From: a bacterium
Lineage (GTDB): Bacteria > Electryoneota > Electryoneia > Electryoneales > Electryoneaceae
Assembly: GCA_020444265.1 (NCBI GenBank)
Contig: JAHLLH010000011.1
Span: 90,290-133,710, forward strand
Direction of reading: 5' to 3'
DNA length: 43,421 nucleotides
Of the stretch, positions 35,308 through 43,360 are shown one piece after another. Under the pieces are notes generated by a model. It did no database searches, was not told the origin of the DNA, and saw only the letters and a list, made by a program, of their open reading frames with translations. How positions within the stretch are numbered: the first letter of the stretch is position 1; each line of letters begins with the position of its first letter. Both the position numbers and the translations under genes were made by a program.

Positions 35308-36414
35308 GTGGGTTGGATCATCCTTGCACTCCTTCTCGTCCTGTTGTTGCTTCCCTTCCTGATTCCAGTGAGGGTTTTGCTACGTCTGGATGAATCTACC
35401 CGCGATTGGGCCCTCTATTTCGGTCTTTTCCAGCTCGCACCTGACACCACCCGACGTCTTGAGGTGCTCCGAGTAAAGGTTGTGAGATGGACTCGAGTTC
35501 CCCTCTTCATTCTGCTCTCCCTCGGCCAGGGACTCTTGTTGCCCTTCCAGCTTCTTTTTCTCCTCTTCAAAGCCATTGCAAAACCCTTCCAGAAGGTCGC
35601 CCATTGGCAACGGGAACGTCGATCCGCGAAACGATCCGCGTCCTCGGCTCGTATCGAACCTCCCGAACCCGCTGATGTGGAGGAGCCTCAGGAAGCAACC
35701 GGGCTCGAATCCCCTGGTGAAGAAGGAAGGATTGAGCGGCGTGAACCCGCCCATGGTATGGAGGTAGACGAGGGTTCCGGTGAGGAAGAAGAAAACTCGG
35801 CGCCGGACGATGAGCTGAGCCAACCGGACTCGCCTTGGGATCTACCCGATGAGGATGTAGCAGACGACACCTCCGAGGAACCACCCCCACCGCCTCCACC
35901 CAGACCGGAGTCCTCTTCTGACCGTGAAAAGAATGAGGAGGCCCGTTCAGGGGAAGATGGACAGGGAATCTTTGGAGGGCTACGTGCTGCGTTTGATCGG
36001 GTCGGGTCGATTCGTGAGATGATCGACCTCTATCTCGGATACGTGCGCGAGTACAGCCCCTTGGCCAAAAAGATCCTTCGTCGTGTGTTTCGTTTCCTGG
36101 GCCGATGTATGCGAGCGTTTCGATTCCGCACCTTTGACGCCCATCTCCAGATGGGGGGCGATCCGGCGACACTGGGTGCGATGCTGGGCTGGCACCATGC
36201 GCTGGCCGCATCCATTCACCCTTCGGTTCCCCACCATCTGGTGTTTGAACCGGACTATGATTCCGAAGAGCTTGCCCCTCATGGAACTCTTGATCTTGAA
36301 TTGGTCATTTGGCCCTATCGTTTCCTCCTGCCTACCTTGCTGCTCGTGGTCACCATGCCTTGGTGGTCGATCTACAAGGTGGTACGGAACCATCGTAAAC
36401 AAGACTCTGCTTGA
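35308..36414 (+). CDS. DUF2953-like membrane protein (YtfI-type)
   Basis: The 368-residue protein has an N-terminal helix (MGWIILALLLVLLLLPFLIPVRVLLRL), a second hydrophobic stretch (~65-90), a very acidic and proline-rich middle (~105-215, including EEPPPPPPPRPES), and a C-terminal region FRTFDAHLQMGGDPATLGAMLGWHHALAASI...PDYDSEELAPHGTLDLELVIWPYRF. This last part fits the DUF2953 pattern (G..D...T....G). A final helix closes the protein. The start is a GTG at 35308 with GGAG eight bases upstream. It lies 11 bases before the GerW-like gene. In Bacillus the same pair is ytfI-ytfJ, so the two families keep company beyond Firmicutes. Its function is unknown. Confidence 0.8.
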   Translation: MGWIILALLLVLLLLPFLIPVRVLLRLDESTRDWALYFGLFQLAPDTTRRLEVLRVKVVRWTRVPLFILLSLGQGLLLPFQLLFLLFKAIAKPFQKVAHWQRERRSAKRSASSARIEPPEPADVEEPQEATGLESPGEEGRIERREPAHGMEVDEGSGEEEENSAPDDELSQPDSPWDLPDEDVADDTSEEPPPPPPPRPESSSDREKNEEARSGEDGQGIFGGLRAAFDRVGSIREMIDLYLGYVREYSPLAKKILRRVFRFLGRCMRAFRFRTFDAHLQMGGDPATLGAMLGWHHALAASIHPSVPHHLVFEPDYDSEELAPHGTLDLELVIWPYRFLLPTLLLVVTMPWWSIYKVVRNHRKQDSA

Positions 36415-36425
36415 GGAGTGGTCTG

Positions 36426-36833
36426 ATGAGCAACGAAGCCCAGAACCTGATTGAAGGGCTGCTTGAAAAGGCACGCGACATTGCACGCAGCGAAACTGTG
36501 GTCGGCGAACCGATCAAGTTCAACGATGTGCTGGTGGTTCCGGTTGTGCAGATTTCCATCGGCTTTGGTGCGGGTGGTGGCTCCGGATCCGAGGGATCCA
36601 AGAACGGTGGAGTCGGGGCAGGTGGTGGTGGCGGTATCCGCATCGAACCCTCCTGCTTCCTGGTGCACGATGGTACCACAGTCCGACTCCTGCCCGCGAA
36701 GGGTGGCAAGGGCAAGGGCATGGATTCGCTGATCGAAAAACTGCCTGACCTGCTGACCTATGCGATGGACTCGCTTCGTGGGCATGGTGAACGACGCCCG
36801 GAAGACGAGACAAGTGAGGGGTCGGAGGAGTAG
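36426..36833 (+). CDS. GerW/YtfJ family protein
   Basis: The 135-residue protein matches the YtfJ (GerW) family from end to end. Helical start NLIEGLLEKARDIARSETVVGEPIKFNDVLVVPVVQISIGFGAGGG, then a glycine-rich stretch (GSGSEGSKNGGVGAGGGGG), then the core IRIEPSCFLVHDGTTVRLLPAK. In spore-formers GerW affects germination; in others its role is unknown. There is no sign of sporulation here, so a general envelope or cell-surface role with the preceding DUF2953 protein is more likely. The ATG at 36426 has GAGGAG upstream, overlapping the end of the DUF2953 gene region. A terminator follows at 36878. Confidence 0.92.
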   Translation: MSNEAQNLIEGLLEKARDIARSETVVGEPIKFNDVLVVPVVQISIGFGAGGGSGSEGSKNGGVGAGGGGGIRIEPSCFLVHDGTTVRLLPAKGGKGKGMDSLIEKLPDLLTYAMDSLRGHGERRPEDETSEGSEE

Positions 36834-36877
36834 ATCCCACGCATACCAAGAAGTGACTCTGATTGTGACTCTCAACG

Positions 36878-36914
36878 AGCCCCGAACATTCGGCAGAATT
36901 TCGGGGCTGTTTTG
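36878..36914 (+). terminator. Rho-independent terminator of the DUF2953-GerW operon
   Basis: AGCCCCGAA / TTCGGGGCT (36878-36886 and 36900-36908) form a perfect 9-bp stem with loop CATTCGGCAGAAT, followed by GTTTTG. It lies 45 bases beyond the GerW stop. Confidence 0.85.
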
Positions 36915-37133
36915 TGCAGTTCGAGCGCGTTCAGGTCTTTTGTTTTCCACTATTTGCCCTCGTTTGCGGCGTGAGTTGGGGACAACAATTACACACTTAC
37001 ATGCTTCTCTTGTTACCCTCACGCAATCGACACACTTCTTGTTCATCTCCGGGGTCGTGTTGTGAGGTACTTGGAGCACCTTTTCATCGCCTCTCACATT
37101 ACGATTTTGGAACTTGAAGAGAAACAGATAGAT

Positions 37134-37149
37134 AACCAACATCTTGTGT
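37134..37149 (+). promoter_or_regulatory. Possible NrdR box
   Basis: AACCAACATCTTGTGT compared with the NrdR-box consensus acaCwAtATaTwGtgt: the inner ten positions match at eight and the right half is perfect. NrdR is the zinc/ATP-cone repressor of ribonucleotide reductase genes. Boxes usually come in pairs ~31 bp apart, and I see no good second box, so this is tentative. It lies ~65 bases upstream of the -35 of the putative nrdJ promoter. Confidence 0.35.
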
Positions 37150-37213
37150 TCAGCAAGCAGCAAAACCTCAGGATATGGTGGTTCTACTTTCTTCCAGCAG
37201 TGGGTATCGAGTA

Positions 37214-37242
37214 TTGACTAGCAAGAAGAGGTGATCTATCTT
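37214..37242 (+). promoter_or_regulatory. Putative sigma-70 promoter of nrdJ
   Basis: TTGACT at 37214-37219 (5 of 6) and TATCTT at 37237-37242 (4 of 6), spaced 17 bases apart. Transcription would start near 37249, giving a 5' leader of about 420 nt, just at the point where strong secondary structure begins. Confidence 0.5.
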
Positions 37243-37254
37243 GCCATCGCTCCT

Positions 37255-37620
37255 GGAAGACGATTCGTGAACAGGCAAGGGTAGCGAATCGGAGGCCGTC
37301 TGAATCTGGGGAGATTCACCGCCACTTTCAGGGAAGCGTGGGAGATGGTCAGGCGTCACGCACTGGTATCGTTGAAACGGGTGCACCAGCACTTGCCCCC
37401 TCTTGTTTTTCTTGGAAACGTAACAGTCGGTTATTACGGTACTTCCGAAAGGCCGCAAGGATTCGGGCACGAGTCCTCGCTCTCCTTGTGACTAGACGGA
37501 TGATCGTAGACGGAAGCTGAGTGAAAACACCACGCTAGCCTTTTGCCACCAGAACAAGCGGATGAAGGCCCACAGCCGGGACCTTTTACAACCCCTTCGG
37601 TACCCGGCAGTTACGGTCAT
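37255..37620 (+). ncRNA. Long structured 5' leader of nrdJ, candidate cis-regulatory RNA
   Basis: No protein frame is credible here, but hairpins follow one another: CGATTCG/CGAATCG (37261-37291); TGAATCT-gggg-AGATTCA (37301-37318); GCGTG/CACGC (37336-37361); CTGGT/ACCAG (37363-37389); CGTAA/TTACG (37419-37438); GGATTCG-ggca-CGAGTCC (37459-37476, one G-U pair); AGC-tga-GTG-aaaa-CAC-cac-GCT (37515-37536); GCCGGGACC/GGTaCCCGGC (37575-37608). The block 37511-37583 has GGAAGC, GTGAAAAC, GCTAGCC, GCCACC, GATGAAGGC and AGCCGGGACC in the order of the conserved cobalamin-riboswitch words, though degenerate. Structured RNAs ahead of nrdJ genes have been proposed by comparative work (an 'nrdJ' motif, from memory); identity with that motif is unverified. 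It could also be an independent small RNA. Confidence 0.5.
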
Positions 37621-37670
37621 TTCCTGATAATTGTTTACATGTGCTAACTTCTTATCCACCGGGAGCAGCT

Positions 37671-40520
37671 ATGCCAGCTAACACCAATACCTCGCTGCGT
37701 GAGTCGGGCGCAAAGAGCGACGCTAAGGTATTGAAAGGGCTTACCTTCAGCCCTTATTTCGCAAAGAAAGACGTGCATCCTTTCGATGATATCGAATGGG
37801 AAAAACGGGATGCAAGCATCACCAATGAAAAGGGCGAAGTGATTTTCGAGCAGAAGGGCATTGAGATGCCCAAGCACTTCTCCCAGCTCGCTACCAACGT
37901 TGTAGTTTCCAAGTACTTCAAGGGAACGATGGGTACCCCCGAGCGCGAAAACAGCCTGCGCCAGGTGGTCGGTCGTGTCGCGGACACGATGACCGAGTGG
38001 GGGATCAAGGATGGGTATTTCGCCAGCAAGGATGACGCTCAGGTCTTCCGTCATGAGCTTACCTTCCTGCTGGTGAACCAGTACATGGCCTTCAACAGTC
38101 CCGTCTGGTTCAACGTCGGTGTTGAGGATCACCCGCAGTGCTCCGCCTGTTTTATCAACAGCGTGGAAGACACCATGGAGTCGATCCTCGACCTGGCGAA
38201 AACCGAGGGCATGCTCTTCAAGTTTGGATCCGGGGCAGGCAGCAACCTCAGCCCGTTGCGCTCCAGCTATGAAGGGATGACCCACGGTGGCCAGGCCTCT
38301 GGGCCCGTGAGCTTCATGAAGGGTTTCGATGCCTTCGCAGGGGTCATCAAGTCGGGCGGCAAGACACGCCGCGCCGCGAAGATGGTCATCCTCAATGTCA
38401 ACCACCCCGACATCGTTGACTTTATCGAGTGCAAAACTCGTGAGGAACGAAAAGCGAAGTCGCTGATCAAGGCGGGATATGATCCCTCCTTTAATGGGGA
38501 AGCGTATTCCTCCATCTTCTTCCAGAACGCCAACCATTCGGTGCGTGTGACAGACGACTTCATGAAAGCCGTCCAGAACGACACCGAATTCAGCACCCGC
38601 AAGGTGACCGACCCGACCGTCGCGGTTGACACCTATCGTGCGCGCGACCTGATGAAGAAGATCGCCGAGAATGCCTGGGAAACCGGTGACCCGGGTTTGC
38701 AGTTTGACACGACGGTCAACGATTGGCATACCTGCGCGAAGACAGACCGGATTTACGCGTCCAACCCCTGCAGCGAGTACATGTTCCTCAATGACTCTGC
38801 CTGTAACCTCGCCAGCCTCAACCTGATGAAGTTCCGCAATGCGGATGGCACCTTCAACGTTGACGCCTACCGTTCGGCGGTCCGGACAACCATTACCGCG
38901 ATGGAAATCATCGTCAGCAATGCTTCGTACCCGACGAAGAAGATTGAGGAAAACAGCCACAAGTTCCGCCCGCTGGGCCTTGGCTATGCCAACCTCGGTG
39001 CGTTGCTGATGAGCCTCGGCCTGCCCTATGACAGCGCCGAAGGTCGTGCCTATGCCGCGACGGTCACCGCGCTGATGCACGGCGAAGCGTATCGAACCTC
39101 GGCGGAGATCGCCGGTGTGACCGGACCGTTCCAGGGCTACAAAAAGAACGCGCGTCCGTTCATGCGTGTTGTGCGTAAGCACGCCAATGCGGTCGAACTG
39201 ATTGACAGCAACAAGGTGCCCGCCGAGTTCCTCGATAAGGTTGAAAATGTCTACGACGAGATGATTCATCTCGGTGAAGAGAATGGTTTCCGCAACTCGC
39301 AGGTCACCGTGCTCGCCCCAACCGGCACCATCGCCTTCATGATGGACTGCGATACGACGGGCATCGAGCCGGACATCGCGCTGGTCAAGTACAAGAAGCT
39401 CGTCGGCGGCGGTATGCTGAAGATTGTCAACCGCACCGTCCCCATGGCCCTCAGGCGTCTGGGGTACGATGAGAAAACCGCGGAAGCGATCGTCCGTTAT
39501 GTCGATGAAAACGACATGATCGAAGGTGCGCCGGGCCTCAAGCCAGAACACCTGCCAATCTTCGATTGCGCTTTCAAGCCCTTCAAGGGTGATCGTTCCA
39601 TCAACTACATGGGCCACATCCGAATGATGGGTGGTGTGCAGCCCTTCCTCAGCGGAGCGATTTCGAAGACGGTAAACATGCCGAATTCGGCCACGGTAGA
39701 TGACATCCAGCATGCTTACCTCGAGTCCTGGCAGCTCGGTCTCAAGGCGGTCGCGATCTATCGTGACGGTTGCAAGGCGAGCCAGCCGCTGAACACGAAG
39801 CAGGATGATGCGAAGGAAGAGACAGCGGTCGCGAAGGCGCCGAAACGTATCGGACGTCGCAAGCTGCCGGATGAACGTACCTCGATCACCCACAAGTTCA
39901 GCGTCGGTGGGCATGAGGGCTACATCACGGTTGGTTGCTATGAAGATGGCAAACCGGGCGAGATCTTCATCACGATGGCGAAGGAAGGTTCTTCGATTTC
40001 CGGCCTGATGGACAGCTTCGCAACCTCGATTTCAATCGCGTTGCAGTATGGTGTGCCGCTGAACGTCCTCGTGCGTAAGTTCATCCACACCCGTTTCGAG
40101 CCGTCCGGCTTCACCAACAACCGTCAGATCCCCATCGCCCACTCCGTGATGGACTACCTCTTCCGCTGGTTGGCGTTGAAATTCCTGCCGCCCGAGGAGC
40201 ATGGTTTGTCCACCCCGGACAGCGAAGCGGATGTCCTCGAGGTCGAGGACGAAGCGGCTGCCCCGCAGCCGGTAGCGGTTGGAGCACCGAAGCCAGACAA
40301 CGGTAATGGCAACGGATCGTCAAAGGGTGAAGAGGATGCCTACAGTCAACGCATCATGGACGAGGCACGGAAGCTGATCGACCAGACCGACACGAACGAG
40401 CAGTTTGTCGCGGTCAACCAGTCGGATGCCCCACCCTGCTCCACCTGCGGTTCGATCATGGTCCGCAACGGCTCCTGCTACAAGTGCCTGAACTGCGGTA
40501 CCACGAGTGGCTGTAGTTGA
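37671..40520 (+). CDS. nrdJ: Adenosylcobalamin-dependent (class II) ribonucleoside-diphosphate reductase
   Basis: NrdJ makes deoxyribonucleotides with a thiyl radical generated from adenosylcobalamin, with or without oxygen. The 949-residue protein is the large class II form. It has NSPVWFNVG, the redox-region PQCSACF (C157, C160), FKFGSGAGSNLSPLRSS, NPCSEY with the presumed radical C367, SACNLASLNL, and APTGTIAFMMDCDTTGIEPD. After ~720 residues comes the extended C-terminal domain (KFSVGGHEGYITVGCYEDG...), then an acidic/glycine-asparagine linker and a zinc-ribbon-like end with six cysteines in PPCSTCGSIMVRNGSCYKC and LNCGTTSGCS. The ATG at 37671 has GGGAG five bases before it; an upstream GTG frame adds ten unconserved residues. 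No NrdAB or NrdD is here. The long leader suggests RNA-level control. Confidence 0.97.
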   Translation: MPANTNTSLRESGAKSDAKVLKGLTFSPYFAKKDVHPFDDIEWEKRDASITNEKGEVIFEQKGIEMPKHFSQLATNVVVSKYFKGTMGTPERENSLRQVVGRVADTMTEWGIKDGYFASKDDAQVFRHELTFLLVNQYMAFNSPVWFNVGVEDHPQCSACFINSVEDTMESILDLAKTEGMLFKFGSGAGSNLSPLRSSYEGMTHGGQASGPVSFMKGFDAFAGVIKSGGKTRRAAKMVILNVNHPDIVDFIECKTREERKAKSLIKAGYDPSFNGEAYSSIFFQNANHSVRVTDDFMKAVQNDTEFSTRKVTDPTVAVDTYRARDLMKKIAENAWETGDPGLQFDTTVNDWHTCAKTDRIYASNPCSEYMFLNDSACNLASLNLMKFRNADGTFNVDAYRSAVRTTITAMEIIVSNASYPTKKIEENSHKFRPLGLGYANLGALLMSLGLPYDSAEGRAYAATVTALMHGEAYRTSAEIAGVTGPFQGYKKNARPFMRVVRKHANAVELIDSNKVPAEFLDKVENVYDEMIHLGEENGFRNSQVTVLAPTGTIAFMMDCDTTGIEPDIALVKYKKLVGGGMLKIVNRTVPMALRRLGYDEKTAEAIVRYVDENDMIEGAPGLKPEHLPIFDCAFKPFKGDRSINYMGHIRMMGGVQPFLSGAISKTVNMPNSATVDDIQHAYLESWQLGLKAVAIYRDGCKASQPLNTKQDDAKEETAVAKAPKRIGRRKLPDERTSITHKFSVGGHEGYITVGCYEDGKPGEIFITMAKEGSSISGLMDSFATSISIALQYGVPLNVLVRKFIHTRFEPSGFTNNRQIPIAHSVMDYLFRWLALKFLPPEEHGLSTPDSEADVLEVEDEAAAPQPVAVGAPKPDNGNGNGSSKGEEDAYSQRIMDEARKLIDQTDTNEQFVAVNQSDAPPCSTCGSIMVRNGSCYKCLNCGTTSGCS

Positions 40521-40544
40521 TCGACAATAACAAAGTGATCATTC

Positions 40545-40574
40545 AACGGGCGTCCTTCTGGACGCCCGTTTTAG
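40545..40574 (+). terminator. Rho-independent terminator of nrdJ
   Basis: AACGGGCGTCC / GGACGCCCGTT, perfect 11-bp stem with TTCT loop, followed by TTAG. It lies 24 bases beyond the nrdJ stop. The T-run is short but the stem is very stable. Confidence 0.85.
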
Positions 40575-40607
40575 TCGTATCCTTCCTCCTCAAAAAGGAA
40601 AAAGCAG

Positions 40608-41018
40608 ATGAGCGAAAAACAGACACCGGACGCTGCCACCATCCTGACCATAACCGCTGTGGACAACCTGGAGAAAAGCGGTCGGTTTTACGATGCCGTG
40701 TTTGGGTGGGAGCGACGGATCGATGTACCCGTCTATATTGAATACCGTCTGCAAAGCGGACAGGGGTTCGGGCTGTATGCACGGTCCAATTTTGGCCACA
40801 ACACCGGTCGTACGCCCATCTCCGCCCCGACCGGCGAGGCCACAACTGCAACCGAACTCTATTTCCACCTGTCCGATCCTCACCCCTACATCGAGCGATT
40901 GAAAGAGAACGGTGCTAGGGAATTGTCCCCATTCGGCAAACGGGACTGGGGCGACGATGCGGGCTATTTCACGGACCCCGATGGCAATGTAATTGTGATC
41001 GCACGTTCCCCTGTCTGA
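40608..41018 (+). CDS. VOC (glyoxalase/bleomycin-resistance fold) protein
   Basis: A 136-residue soluble protein with paired beta-alpha-beta-beta-beta modules: ITAVDNLEKSGRFYDAVFGWERR at the start, and DPHPYIERLKENGARELSPFGKRDWGDDAGYFTDPDGNVIVIA at the end. The terminal motif is diagnostic of the vicinal-oxygen-chelate fold, which includes glyoxalase I, dioxygenases and antibiotic-binding proteins. A single unit of this size would dimerise. No substrate can be inferred. AAGGA lies about ten bases before the ATG. It follows nrdJ after a terminator, so it is probably its own unit. Confidence 0.9.
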   Translation: MSEKQTPDAATILTITAVDNLEKSGRFYDAVFGWERRIDVPVYIEYRLQSGQGFGLYARSNFGHNTGRTPISAPTGEATTATELYFHLSDPHPYIERLKENGARELSPFGKRDWGDDAGYFTDPDGNVIVIARSPV

Positions 41019-41108
41019 TCTCCTTGCCGCAATCGCCTGTACAACCTACATTCACCGATAGCCGTCGCACGATTAGCAAAACCCGTCAGCCCAATGGAGA
41101 CAGCCTTC

Positions 41109-42422
41109 ATGTCACTGATCACCGTCATTCTCATCACCCTGCTCGGCGCCGCACTCGCTGCTGCCGCCACCTATGTTGCAGTCTCGTCACGCTCCACTTC
41201 GCAAAGGCGAGAGCTCGAAACCAAGCTGAATGAGCGGGGCGAGACCATCGCTCGTCTCGAATCACGGCTTGAAGCGGAATCCAAGGGGCATGAAGAAAAA
41301 CTGGCGGCCTATGCGGATGCCGAAAAGAAGCTCTCCGCCACCTTCGAATCGCTGGGCGGGAAAGTGCTCGAATCGAATGCCAAGCAGTTTCTCGAACGAG
41401 CGCAAAAGGAGCTCGATTTGGTCCGTAAGGATTCGACCGGAGACCTTGAAAAGCGGAAGCAGGCTATCGAAGAGTTGGTGAAGCCATTGTCTGAATCCCT
41501 CAAGGCGGTGGACAACAAGATCGGAGAGATGGAGAAGACACGGGCGGGGGCGTACGGTGAGTTGATGGAACAGGTGAAGGCGATGGCGGTTGCCCAGCGT
41601 GAATTGCGTGCCGAGACCAACACGCTGAGCCGTGCCCTCGGCAAGACCCAGACCCAGGGTCAGTGGGGCGAACTTCAACTGCGGCGAGTGGTCGAATTTG
41701 CCGGCATGGTTAAATATGTGGATTTCACCGAACAGACCACGACGGTTGAAAGGGACCGTCCCGACATGGTCGTCAAACTGCCGGGCGGGAAAAACATCGT
41801 CGTCGATGCCAAGGCGCCCCTCGAGGAATATTACCAGGCTAGCAATGCCGACAACGAGACCCTGCGAAACCAGCACCTGAAGAGCTTCGCCGCCAATGTC
41901 CGCAGCCGGATCATCGCCCTCGGGCAGAAGAACTACTGGCAGAAGCTTGAGAACACCCCGGAATTTGTCGTCCTCTTTCTGCCCGCCGAGAGTTTCTTCA
42001 GCGCGGCTCTGATTGAAGAACCGGGATTGATCGAGATCGGCACGGACAAAAAGGTCATCCTCGCCACCCCGACCACCCTGATCGCCCTGCTGAAAGCCGT
42101 CGCCTACGGTTGGACGCAGGAGGAAGTGCGCGAGAACGCCAAGGTAATCAGCGAGTTGGGACGGGATATGCACGGTCGTGTTGCCACCCTCGCCGACCAC
42201 TTCGACAAACTCGGCAGCGCCCTGACCAATTCGGTCAAGCATTACAACAAGGCGGTCGGGTCGCTGGAACGTCAAGTCCTGCCCCAGGCTCGAAAATTTG
42301 AGGAACTGGGCACAGGTTCCGGTAAACCGATCAAGGAACTCCCCCCCATCGAGGAAACCACCCGCGACCTGTCCGCCCCCGAACTGCTCGAGGGGTCAGG
42401 TGGTGAGGAGGACGACGTATAG
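41109..42422 (+). CDS. rmuC: DNA recombination protein RmuC
   Basis: RmuC limits inversions at short inverted repeats and is thought to be a membrane-tethered nuclease-like protein. The 437-residue protein starts with an anchoring helix (MSLITVILITLLGAALAAAATYVAV), followed by a coiled coil (~30-140), then the RmuC domain: LGKTQTQGQWGELQLRRVVEFAGM, GKNIVVDAKAPLEEYYQA, FVVLFLPAESFFSAAL. The D and K in DAKAPL lie in a PD-(D/E)xK-like core. The ATG at 41109 is preferred over one five codons upstream: GGAG is ten bases before it. In a genome with so many palindromic repeats this is a suggestive but unproven partner. Confidence 0.95.
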   Translation: MSLITVILITLLGAALAAAATYVAVSSRSTSQRRELETKLNERGETIARLESRLEAESKGHEEKLAAYADAEKKLSATFESLGGKVLESNAKQFLERAQKELDLVRKDSTGDLEKRKQAIEELVKPLSESLKAVDNKIGEMEKTRAGAYGELMEQVKAMAVAQRELRAETNTLSRALGKTQTQGQWGELQLRRVVEFAGMVKYVDFTEQTTTVERDRPDMVVKLPGGKNIVVDAKAPLEEYYQASNADNETLRNQHLKSFAANVRSRIIALGQKNYWQKLENTPEFVVLFLPAESFFSAALIEEPGLIEIGTDKKVILATPTTLIALLKAVAYGWTQEEVRENAKVISELGRDMHGRVATLADHFDKLGSALTNSVKHYNKAVGSLERQVLPQARKFEELGTGSGKPIKELPPIEETTRDLSAPELLEGSGGEEDDV

Positions 42423-42559
42423 CAGTCTTCAAGCAAGAATTGACACACTCGTTTCCCATATGGAACGGGGGTTTTTCTTGGGTTGGTGGGAGAAAGAGCT
42501 TACCTTTGAAGAGTCAACGAAAGAGGATCGGGGGAGAGGATTCCTCCGGGGAGTGGTCC

Positions 42560-43204
42560 ATGCTGCATCGTGACATCATCCCGCTGTTTCCCCTGCAGAA
42601 AGTGCTGTTTCCACGCATGATCCTGCCGCTGCACATTTTTGAAGAGCGGTACAAGGAGATGATCGCCCACTGCAGGGAATTCAACCGCCCCTTCGGCGTG
42701 CTGCTCGCCGATGAGGTCGAGCGTGGTGCGGTCGGGACCACGGCAACCATCCAACGTGTGCTGCACGAGTACGAGGATGGACGCATGGACATCATCGCGG
42801 TGGGTGAAGAACGGTTCAAGGTGACCGATGTTATTTACGAGCAGTCCTACATCAAGGCTGAGATCAAGCCGCTGGTCGATGTCAACACCCTCGCCGCAAG
42901 CGCACGTGAAGTCGAAGGGATGCTCGATCTCTTTCGTGGCTTCATTGACCGTCTCGGCCTTGAGGAGAAGCAACGCGAGCAGCTTGAAGAACTGGTGATC
43001 GACCTGGAATTGGAACGAGAAGTTTCCTATGTCATCGGCCAGACCATCGGCCTGGACAACGAGAGCCAACGCAGCCTGCTGCAGCAGCGCTCCCCGAAAG
43101 AACGGATCAAGCTGCTGCTGCACGAACTGAAACGATACGACCTGCTGCACGAGCGTGCGCGTCAGCTGTTCGAAAACAGCGATTTTGATCCGAGTGCGAA
43201 CTGA
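42560..43204 (+). CDS. Stand-alone LON N-terminal substrate-binding domain protein
   Basis: The 214-residue protein is a single LON N-terminal (PUA-like) domain, without AAA+ or protease parts: IIPLFPLQKVLFPRMILPLHIFEERYKEMIAHCRE, FGVLLADEVERGAVGTTATIQRV, DIIAVGEERFKV. A helical C-terminal half (EGMLDLFRGFIDRL...SPKERIKLLLHELKRYDLLHERARQL) follows, as in full Lon. Similar free-standing proteins occur widely and their role is uncertain. The ATG at 42560 has GGGGAG six bases upstream; earlier in-frame residues are not conserved. It lies 137 bases after rmuC. Confidence 0.92.
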   Translation: MLHRDIIPLFPLQKVLFPRMILPLHIFEERYKEMIAHCREFNRPFGVLLADEVERGAVGTTATIQRVLHEYEDGRMDIIAVGEERFKVTDVIYEQSYIKAEIKPLVDVNTLAASAREVEGMLDLFRGFIDRLGLEEKQREQLEELVIDLELEREVSYVIGQTIGLDNESQRSLLQQRSPKERIKLLLHELKRYDLLHERARQLFENSDFDPSAN

Positions 43205-43322
43205 CGGAAGAATTTGGTGACAGTCACCTAATTCATCCGACATCCGGTACAACGTTCATTTTCGTACAGTAAATCAGGTAACTGTCTCCAAACTCGGCAC
43301 GAGACAAAACAACCTTATTGGC

Positions 43323-43360
43323 GGGTGCCCCGGCTTGACTTGCCAAGCCGGGTACCTTTT
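43323..43360 (+). repeat. GGGTGCCCCGGCTTG ... CAAGCCGGGTACC palindrome
   Basis: CCCGGCTTG / CAAGCCGGG (43329-43337 and 43344-43352), loop ACTTGC, preceded by GGGTGC and followed by TACCTTTT. It belongs to the family at 11373 and 29173 and here keeps both arms. It could terminate the LON-domain transcript. Confidence 0.7.

Noticed and set aside
36372-37163. Minus-strand open frame of 263 codons across the GerW gene and downstream gap
   Set aside because: It crosses a real gene, a terminator and the promoter region of nrdJ; its sequence has no domain pattern.
37319-37361. Second cobalamin-riboswitch-like core (GCCACTTTCAGGGAAG...GGTCAGG)
   Set aside because: The words occur, but the spacing between GCCACT and GGGAAG is far too short and the upstream half is missing; the 37511-37583 block is the better match.
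37249-37620. RNase P RNA, tmRNA or SRP RNA in the gap before nrdJ
   Set aside because: None of the universally conserved words of these RNAs (such as GAGGAAAGTCC for RNase P, the tmRNA ends, or the SRP GGAAGGAAGCAG loop) is present on either strand.
37644-39914. Very long open frame (756 codons) antisense to nrdJ
   Set aside because: Shadow of nrdJ codon use; histidine/arginine-rich composition with no family resemblance, while the plus strand encodes an unmistakable reductase.
41262-42275. Open frame antisense to rmuC (337 codons)
   Set aside because: Mirror of a clearly recognised gene; no ribosome site and no recognisable motif.
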